Positions 56,430-64,000 of a DNA stretch of 64,000 bases are shown piece after piece. Origin of the DNA: Tetrapyrgos nigripes (taxonomy: Eukaryota; Basidiomycota; Agaricomycetes; Agaricales; Campanellaceae). Made by a program: the position numbers and the translations under genes. The DNA lies in the NCBI GenBank assembly GCA_013368315.1, contig JAACJM010000078.1, positions 62,001 to 126,000 of the forward strand. Reading direction: 5' to 3'. Numbering within the stretch: the stretch's first letter is position 1; each line of letters begins with the position of its first letter. The notes beneath the pieces are model-generated. The model was given only the letters and a program-made list of their open reading frames with translations, made no database searches and was not told the origin of the DNA.

Positions 56430-58850
56430 ACCCCTTGTCTGCAAGTACTTACCTACCAATGGTATTGCTCTGATTGTTTGTTATCTTTTGTGCTGATTAT
56501 ACTTTCATTTCCTGGAGTATCATTTGATATTCACAACTGCCTAGTGGTTTCACACTTGAGGGACTGTGTTTAGAAGACTGCATCAAGCTCATACATTGTT
56601 CCTGCTTACATCTGGTACTTGCGACATGGTCTCTGACACACAGTTTCAACATGGCTTGTCCCTCTGGATTTTTACTATCAGTCTTTGCAGTACTTGTTCA
56701 CATTTTTTATAGGGTGTTTATCTTCAAGCACCATCAAGTACAGTTTGTAGCAGCAAGCAACTTTTCTTGCTGGATGAAAAACATGGGTTGTCATTTCTGA
56801 GTGATTACAGTGCTCCACCATGCAGGACATGTCACAATCAGACGCTCAACAGCATTGAGTCTGACTCTGAACTGTAGGCCATGTTGCCAATGTGACAGTG
56901 AGTCCTGTAAATGTCATGCTCACAACTGGGATTCTAATGACATGGGTGCCTTGGCTCTTCGTTTCAGCTTTCTATGCAACAAATTATGTACTTTGTTATA
57001 TCAACCAAGAGAGTTTGACTCAATATCTAGCATTGCATTGTCAGTACCAAACACATAGAGGCATGCATACTCAGACTACACAGGTAGGTCAGCATTGCTT
57101 GGTTTCCTACAGAGACAAGGGTATTGATTTTTTATCTTCTGGACTGACCATTGGAATGGGCTGGAGGCTGGCTATCACTATGCCTGAGCCAAACACAGTA
57201 GATTGAGGTGAAGAGCTAGCTATGATGTACATGCAGGCTGTATACTACATGATCATGTGACTACATAGGACCTAGACCTCTCCAAAACCCCTACTCCATG
57301 TGATGTCCTTGTCACCTGGAAACAAACAGGAGAAAACAAAAAGAAACAGCCTATACATGAACCTAGCCCAACTCTCCCAAAATATGACTCAACTGTACCA
57401 AATGAGGACCTCCTACCCAATCCAACAGAAATGAGGGAAGCAAAGGTGTTGTGAATGTCTGAACAGTGATATAAGCTCTGAGACCATGAGGATGTTGGTG
57501 TGTAATGACAGGACAGGACAGTGATGTAGCACTGGGATGTGAATGTAACATAGGTGTAGCAACAAATTGACAGTTGCTCCAACATGTAAACCAAGACTGT
57601 CAAGACTGTTGAGCATGGTGCTGAAGAGAGTTGAAGGGATGAATAGATGAACTGTTTGAGTGAAGATGTGGTCTAGAGCATAGGACTCCTGGTATCATGA
57701 ACCCTTGAGCCAGGCTAAACTTCTATATGCTGAATCAGCGTGTTGATGAGGGGAGAATGCCCAGGAGGAGTCTGGAACCTAGGGGTAGCTCCAGTGAGAG
57801 TGACACTACTCACCCACTGACCCTGAGCCTACAAGACTGGAGATCCAAACTGCTGGCAGATCAGTCTTCATGCCTATACAGCAACTGAGATGACAGCAAA
57901 GACCTAGACCAAGGAGAACAACAATGGATGGGGATTGTAGGATGAGAATCCCTCTAAGAGGGTATGAGACAACTGTGACTCCTAAGAGAGTCGTCTGACT
58001 GGATTTGCTGTGCACCAGTATAGTGCACACCACCGAGTTTCACAAATGCAGAACAAGTGAAAGAAGAACAAGGAGGACAAACAAGATCAATTCTGAGGCT
58101 TGAGTGTGGGAGAACACTACCTATATATTAGTAGTGAAACCAACTCCTGTATCAGGACTCTGCAACTAACTCCAGTACTCCTGTAACTAATGTACATAAT
58201 GATTGCAAGTCCCAAACAGTGAATAGAACAACAAAATCAAATGTTAAACAGTAAATATAAATGTGGAGCAATGGACAGAATGGATAATCAGCATAATAAA
58301 TGAAACAGAAATGGAATAGGGTAAGGGCACACCAAGGTATAATCAAAAAACCCTCTGAGGGTTTCTGGGCTTGGGCAGTGATGTGTGTATGAGTGACAGA
58401 TATGGAAGTATGAGGAGACATGTGCATCTGGCATGTGCTGAGAGTATAGCTGAGGGTGGCTGAGCTGAAGGATTCTGACACCTGGCAGATTGGATTTGAC
58501 TCATATGTGGATGCATCTGCTTGGATTTGGTCAGTCAAACATCCCAATCTGCATCTGCAGACAGTAGCCACCTGTGCTGTGTTGTAACACTGAGCCTGTT
58601 TCTACACTTTCTTTTTGATTCTTTTAGTGTAATTTTGTCTATTACTATGCTTTGATGTACAGTACTTATGGTAATTACTGAATTTCTCAAGTACAGAGTC
58701 TTTTTGGTTTCTAAATGAGAGAGTTTCTCACACTGACCAGACCATTTTTTTTGGTCCATATCCTGTTGTTTGAAAGCACATGTTGCTTTCAGAGATACAA
58801 AAACTGAGAATGATATATATAGTACCTCAGGCAAGCCTGAGACTGACCCA
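56430..58850. other. CpG-poor, gene-free repeat remnant region
   Basis: No credible gene on either strand; short open frames are Cys/Ser-rich noise. The GC-poor, CpG-poor composition is that of old methylated repeats. Small palindromes CCCTCTRAGAGGG/CCCTCTGAGGG occur at 57,953 and 58,352, as at 250. Confidence 0.45.
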
Positions 58851-59028
58851 ACTGTCATGGGTCATGCATTTTACCACCCCCTATCCTTTATTTTTCTGGA
58901 CATTCTCCTCTTCAAACACATGTTCAACACATGTGCTTCCTCACATACTCATGAGTCATATTGACTCATTACAATTCATATGTAGGATATATAAACTGTA
59001 GATACTTGTACTTGTACTTTAGTCCAGA
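58851..59028 (+). repeat. Promoter-like repeat block, copy 2
   Basis: TGTCATGGGTCATGCA start, AACACATGTGCTTCCTCA, GATATATAAACTGTAGATAC. Same block as at 56.2 kb. It lies directly before the leader of Gypsy element 2 and may be the beginning of that element's 5' LTR; a second possible LTR start, TGTCATGACG, is at 59,030. Confidence 0.5.
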
Positions 59029-59146
59029 TTGTCATGACGTCTATATTTGGTACTATTTATTTCTTCTTATCTCCGTATCCTCAGACCTTTACACCATTTG
59101 ACTCTTGTTCCACATGCTACGCACCGGACCTTTCATTTCTCCGATA

Positions 59147-59222
59147 CAGCTTCGATACAGCTTCTTGACAGCTTCCTTTACAGCTTCCTTTATAGCTTTC
59201 TTTACAGCTTTCTTTACAGCTT
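59147..59222 (+). repeat. 12-bp tandem repeat before TATA box
   Basis: Six to seven tandem units of the type ACAGCTTYCTTT, ending shortly before ACATATATAAACCCC. Position upstream of a TATA box suggests a promoter or enhancer array of the retrotransposon. Confidence 0.65.
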
Positions 59223-60019
59223 TACTTTTACATATATAAACCCCGCCCTGACACCTGGTTCCCCATCTTGACCTCTTCGTCATTGGGACCAGGTGTGTAT
59301 TCCCCTTTTCATTACTTCTTTCACCTTTACTGATGGGCACTGTAGTTCCAGTACTTACTGCTGTCTGTTAGTCAAGTCGAGCCCATAGCTCCTCGTTATC
59401 ACTATCTAAGCGCTCGCCTCTTTGTGACATTAGGTCAAGATCCCTTACTGCACCGGTGGCCTCCATATAGGTTGCCCTTGCAGGTACTACTGCCACCACG
59501 TCTGGACGATACGCTGCACCATCCTCAGTCTCTGATTCATCTGTCTCTGCATCTCCCCCACTGCCTCTGACGCCATTGTTCTGTGTAGATTGGCTACACG
59601 GTCTTGACTTAACAGATCAGAAGCACGTCAGCTTTGATATCGACAGCTACCTTGAAAACGGAGAAGAACTCTACAACAACTGCCAGCAACAGCCTTGTCC
59701 CCACGCTCATCAATCCATCCCCCAGGTCCGCTACTACTCCTGGGAAGGAGAACACAGTATAATCCTACCCAGCAATCCAGCCCTACTCCACTCCCACTTC
59801 CTACGCCTTGCCTTCAGTCACCTGCCATTCTTTGGTCCTGTTTCTAGTACTTCCACTGTTCCATCACCAGACATCACTCACACCCCACTACCGCTATCCG
59901 CTCCACCTTCTGCCATACCAACAGCCCGTCCCAGTCCTACACTCATACCCAATCCATCCCCTCTTCCCGTGTCACCAGCCCCACTCAGTCCCATTGCTTC
60001 CCCAATCACTGACATCGAC

Positions 60020-61192
60020 ATGTCCTCCGCCACCCTTGAAAACCTCCTCCAGGCTCTGGTCAACAACCAGAACCAGCTGCAGCAGGCAATCACCAATTTG
60101 GTCAATAGACCTACCCACGAATCCTCAGACAAAACTGCCAAACCAGCCCCATTCAAAGGCGAACCAGCCAAACTCGACTCATTCCTATCTCTCTTCATTC
60201 TCTGGGCTGGAGAACAAAAGCGGCTCAAACTTGACAGTGGGAAACTTGATCCACAGAAGTGCATTGCAGAAGCACTCCTTATGATGGAAGGACCTGCTGC
60301 AGAATGGGCTGCAGAGTATGCTCATCATATCAGCAGAGTCCGAGCAGATGAAGCTGGAGCAGTCTTCCCCTGGGAAGGGAACTGGGACAACTTCACCCAC
60401 GCACTAAAAGTTCGGTTTGGGATAGCAAACGAGCAGCAGTTGGCCAAGAACAAGCTCGAGGCATTGAAACAGGGAGATAAAACAGTGGCGGAGTTCTCTC
60501 AGATTTTCAAGATGTGGGCAGAGAAGACTGGGTTCTTGGATCAGGACCTCCAGTACAAGTTCCGAAAGCGCCTTCATAAGGACCTGTTGTTCCCATTAGC
60601 AAATGTGGAGCTAGGACAGAAGGAGGCCCCTAAAAACCTAGACGAGCTGATCAACCAAGCACTTCATGTGGAACAGACCCTAGCAGAGTTCGTAGGAAAA
60701 CCAGTCACTGGCCCTACCCCATCCCCCTCCAGATTCCCCTCTGCGCGAGACCCTAACGCCATGGACGTTGATGCCTCCCGTACTGAGCATCCCCAGGGTA
60801 ACGGACGCACCTTCGTGGACTACCAGAAGGTGATGCAGGGGTGCTGCTACGGCTGCGGTTCCAAGGATCACATGAAACGAGATGGGAACCACGGACGTGA
60901 CAAGTGTGACTACTGTGAGAGGATGGGTCATCGCTCTTCCGTCTGTCAGGACCGATACATGGGTCGACCCAGAGGAGGGGGTCGAAGTAGACAACGTGTG
61001 GCTGCCACTATTAGTGATACCTTTAGTCTTTTCCCTGATGATCCACCCTCTCCTACCCCTGCTGCTGCCCCCACTGCTACTGTCGCCGCTTCCTCATCCA
61101 CTGAATCGCCGTCTATGCTCTCTGCCTTGCAACAATCTATCGCCGATCAAACTGCCTTACTCCGTAACATCACTAACCAACAGGGTTTTTGA
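60020..61192 (+). CDS. Gag protein of Gypsy element 2
   Basis: The first in-frame ATG is at 60,020 (MSSATLENLLQALVNNQNQL), giving 390 aa, although the frame is open without stop from 59,471. It has a retrotransposon-Gag (capsid) domain with APFKGEPAKLDSFLSLFILW, AAEWAAEYAHHI, LKVRFGIANEQQLAKNKLEA and VAEFSQIFKMWAEKTG. Then come a Pro/Ser linker, NAMDVDASR and a Cys/His region GCCYGCGSKDHMKR..CDYCERMGHRSSVC with one canonical CCHC knuckle. It should coat the element RNA and form the particle. No stop inside, unlike the following pol. It ends DQTALLRNITNQQGF before pol. Confidence 0.85.
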   Translation: MSSATLENLLQALVNNQNQLQQAITNLVNRPTHESSDKTAKPAPFKGEPAKLDSFLSLFILWAGEQKRLKLDSGKLDPQKCIAEALLMMEGPAAEWAAEYAHHISRVRADEAGAVFPWEGNWDNFTHALKVRFGIANEQQLAKNKLEALKQGDKTVAEFSQIFKMWAEKTGFLDQDLQYKFRKRLHKDLLFPLANVELGQKEAPKNLDELINQALHVEQTLAEFVGKPVTGPTPSPSRFPSARDPNAMDVDASRTEHPQGNGRTFVDYQKVMQGCCYGCGSKDHMKRDGNHGRDKCDYCERMGHRSSVCQDRYMGRPRGGGRSRQRVAATISDTFSLFPDDPPSPTPAAAPTATVAASSSTESPSMLSALQQSIADQTALLRNITNQQGF

Positions 61193-61354
61193 AACGGGTG
61201 TCCATTCCCGCCACAGCGCGAACACCTCTGAATACCCATATGCTCTCTTGTTCCTTGTACAATTCTATTCCCTCATGTACCATATCCAGTATCCCCGAAA
61301 TAGAATCTTGTGCTTCTCACTTCCATATACGTGTGAAACTCCGAGGAAGACGAA

Positions 61355-64000
61355 ATGAGGCAGTTGGTTGACAGCGGAACTACAGGACTGTTCCTGGGAC
61401 AGTCATTTGTAAAGCGGCACCAGATCCAAACCTATCCCCTCTGTAAACCCCTAGATGTCTACAACATTGATGGGACCCTTAACCGAGCAGGGTGTATAGA
61501 TCAGTTCTGTTGGCTAGCTATGACAGCAGATGGACAGGAGGCATGGCTAGATTTTCTGGTTACGGACTTAGGCGGAGAAGACGTCATCCTGGGTCTTCCC
61601 TGGCTGCGTAAGATGAACCCACAGATTGACTGAACAGGCGGCCGGCTGCAAATCCCTGTAGCACCGCCCCCATCAGTGGAAGAGATCCCCGATCAGGATC
61701 AGTTCGTTGCTACCAATTTCGGACCAACCTCAAGGGGAAATGTTGTCCTGGAAGGCGCAGAATCTGAACCAACCCAGTCAATTCCTCAGGGAACACATGC
61801 AGATCTGGCAGCAGAAGAGGAGGAGGAGGAACCCCAAGTATATCGCATTCGCGCTAACCGGGCTACGAGGCGCTCCTGGAAGAAAGCAGGGATCCTTGCT
61901 GACACTGGAGAAGAAGTCTGGTGTGCTGCAGGGTTCACTTACTCACAGCAGCTGGCTGAAGAGGCAAACCTGATGAAACCGAAACAGTCGTTTGAGGAGA
62001 TAGTCCCTCCTCAATATCGGGATTATTCTCAGGTCTTCTCTGAAGCTGAGTTGGAACGCCTTCCTGCACACAAACCCTGGGATCATGCTATTGAACTGGT
62101 ACCTGGAGCACCCGCTACCCTACGAACCAAGATCTACCCGATGTCCATCAATGAACAGCAGGAACTCGATCAATTCCTTGACGAAAATGTCCGCAAGGGA
62201 TATATCTGGCCCTCCAAATCCCCTCTGTCCTCTCCAGTCTTCTTTGTGAAGAAGAAAGATGGGAAACTTCGGTTTGTTCAGGATTACCGACACCTAAACG
62301 AGTACACTATTAAGAACTGCTACCCTCTTCCCCTTGTTGCCGACATAGTCAGCCGCCTTCAAGGTGCCAAATACTTCACCAAGTTTGATGTACGTTGGGG
62401 TTACAACAATGTCCAGATCAAACAGGGGGACGAGTGGAAGGCAGCATTTGCAACCAACCGAGGACTCTTCGAACCTACTGTCATGTTCTTCGGACTGACA
62501 AACTCGCCAGCTACTTTCCAGGGCCTCATGAACTCCATCTTCTCAGACTTGATCGCAGCAGGCAAGGTAGCAGTTTATCTGGATGACATCCTGATCTTCA
62601 GTGGGACCCTGGAAGAACACTGAGGAGTGGTTCGGGAAGTGCTAGCCAGGTTGAAAAGGAATGATCTGTATCTGAGGCCAGAGAAATGCGAGTTTGAACG
62701 AGAGGAGATAGAATATCTGGGGCTGATTATCCGGGAAGGGCAAGTTCACATGGACCCAGTGAAGGTGGCAGCAGTACAGCACTGGCCAGTTCCCCGCAAT
62801 GTCCGCGACATTCAGGCGTTCTTGGGCTTTGCAAATTTCTACTGACGATTCATAGAGAACTTTGCTAAAACTGCTCGGCCTCTGAATGACCTCACTCGTA
62901 AAGACATCTCATTTAATTGGGGAACTCACCAACAGGAAGCCTTTGACTCCCTTTGAACAGCCTTCACCTCTGCGCCCATTCTTACACTCTGGTCACCAGA
63001 TTGTCCTACCCGAGTCGAAGTAGACGCTTCAGGCTTCGCGACAGGAGGAGCTCTAATGCAGATGTTGGAAGACGGTCTTTGGCACCCAGTAGCATTCCGT
63101 TCCGCATCCATGCAGTCAGCTGAACGCAATTACGAAATCTACGACCGAGAGATGCTGGCTATTATCGAGGCACTGAAAGATTGGCAGAGTTATCTGGAAG
63201 GACTACCACAGCCCTTTGAAATTATCACAGATCACTCCAATCTAGAGTTCTGGCAAACGGCACAGGATCTTAGTCGGCGACAAGCAAGATGGGCCCTGTG
63301 GCTATCACGCTTCGACTTTCGACTAATCCATCGCCCAGGCAAAGCGAATACCCAAGCAGATGCCCTCTCTCGCCTCTCCTCCCACCAAGTAACGGACCGG
63401 GAAGACAATCTGGAAACCACAGTACTCAAACCAGAACACTTTGTAAGGCTCGCCACCACTACGCTGGCAAACCCTCTAGAGGAATGAATTCATCAGGCAC
63501 TGGGAAGAGAAGTGGAGGTGTTAAAAGGACTAGAGCAGTTGAAGAAGGAAGGATTGCAACGACTGGCCAATGGTTTACCCAAATGGGAGGAGGATAATGG
63601 ATTGGTATATCACAAGGGGCGAGTCTACGTCCCCCCAAATGAAGACCTGCAGAGGGCAATAGTAGAACAATGCCATGACGAACCATCAGCAGGACATCCA
63701 GGACTACATGGAACACCCGATTTGGTAACCTCGCACTTCTGGTGGCCCACCATTCGCTCTTTTGTGGAGAAGTACATGGAGGGATGTGATAAATGCGCCA
63801 GGAAGAAGCTGCAACGTCATCCGCGAGCAGTAATCCAGCCTTTGGATGTACCCTGAGGACTCTGGGAAGAAGTTGGAGTCGACCTCATTACACAGCTACC
63901 ATCCTCGCAAGGCTATGACGCAATCCTGGTCTGCACTGACCTCTACAGAAAACAAGTCCACACCCTTCCCTGCACCTCTAATATCACTGCTACTGAAGTC
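61355..64000 (+). pseudogene. Pol of Gypsy element 2 (PR-RT-RH-IN start), with TGA interruptions
   Basis: Protease with LVDSGTTGLFLGQ (61,370) and VILGLPWL; RT with [40 protein letters not shown] and YLDD at 62,576-62,587; RNase H with VEVDASGFATGGAL and FEIITDHSNLEFW; HHCC zinc region (H..EPSAGHPG...CDKCARKKL); the integrase core begins VDLITQLPSSQGYDAILVCTD and is cut by the window edge. The frame is interrupted by six TGA codons (after QID, LEEH, ANFY, FDSL, PLEE, LDVP). Five fall where Arg is expected and one where Trp is expected. No TAA, TAG or frameshift was noticed. Confidence 0.88.

Larger units (their letters stand above)
58851..64000 (+). mobile_element. Ty3/Gypsy LTR retrotransposon 2, 5' part (runs off window)
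   Basis: Leader/LTR-like sequence with TATA boxes (58,989 and 59,230), then Gag, protease, RT, RNase H and the start of integrase, all plus strand. The 3' part lies beyond 64,000, so the LTR border could not be confirmed by its partner. It is distinct in sequence from element 1 (YLDD against YMDD at the RT active site, different Gag). CpGs are better kept than in the 54-58.8 kb stretch, so it is younger than that material. Confidence 0.85.

Noticed and set aside
1..64000. CRISPR arrays, bacterial operons or Shine-Dalgarno sites
   Set aside because: The genome is eukaryotic: spliceosomal introns in every gene, and no regularly spaced direct repeats were seen.

Overview
This window looks like nuclear DNA of a mushroom-forming basidiomycete (Agaricomycetes). 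The evidence is genes split by many 45-90 bp GT-AG introns, a DUF6533-type seven-helix membrane family, a NACHT/WD40 relic, chromodomain Ty3/Gypsy retrotransposons, Crypton/DIRS-like tyrosine-recombinase relics, and DNA transposons with TA target sites. I rebuilt gene structures by hand from splice signals, frame continuity and family knowledge; no database search was run.

Layout. 0-7.3 kb is a graveyard on the minus strand: a WD40/NACHT relic, then a tyrosine-recombinase element (ORF1-like part 6.35-7.29 kb, zinc-knuckle part about 2.6 kb, recombinase 1.4-2.2 kb) split by a LINE fragment (3.1-4.5 kb) and a 1.6-kb repeat (4.79-6.40 kb). 8.9-16.2 kb is ordinary gene space: a seven-helix membrane protein (+), a GPI-anchored GH16 glucanase (-), an aldehyde dehydrogenase (-) and a small unknown protein (+).

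16.4-42 kb is the most distinctive region. A block holding a small secreted cysteine-rich protein, an NF-YC/HAP5-like relic and a DUF6533 gene (16.4-22.2 kb, plus strand) occurs again in the same order on the minus strand (35.5-27.4 kb). The spacer between the arms carries an expansin-like fragment and a 20-exon MFS transporter. Two more DUF6533 paralogues follow at 36.1-41.5 kb, making four in all, each apparently intact and sharing the same 8-nt and 9-nt micro-exons. Two identical 235-bp MITEs sit in this region.

42-64 kb is again transposon-dominated: a pogo-like non-autonomous element, the second copy of the 1.6-kb repeat, a complete 9.06-kb Gypsy element (44,887-53,942, minus strand, 428-bp LTRs, 5-bp target duplication) carrying its own 1.2-kb insertion, a CpG-poor stretch with a 0.7-kb fold-back, and a second Gypsy element (from about 59 kb, plus strand) that runs off the window. 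Almost every premature stop in the two Gypsy coding regions is TGA, mostly where an Arg codon CGA is expected, which points to methyl-CpG decay.

A recurrent short-repeat family ties several regions together. One end begins GTTACGAGGCC; the other end is a small GCCAY...RTGGC hairpin whose stem is preserved by compensating changes. It occurs as 0.17-0.3 kb copies, as the ends of both 1.6-kb repeats, and as the Gypsy insertion target. I do not recognise it as a named family.
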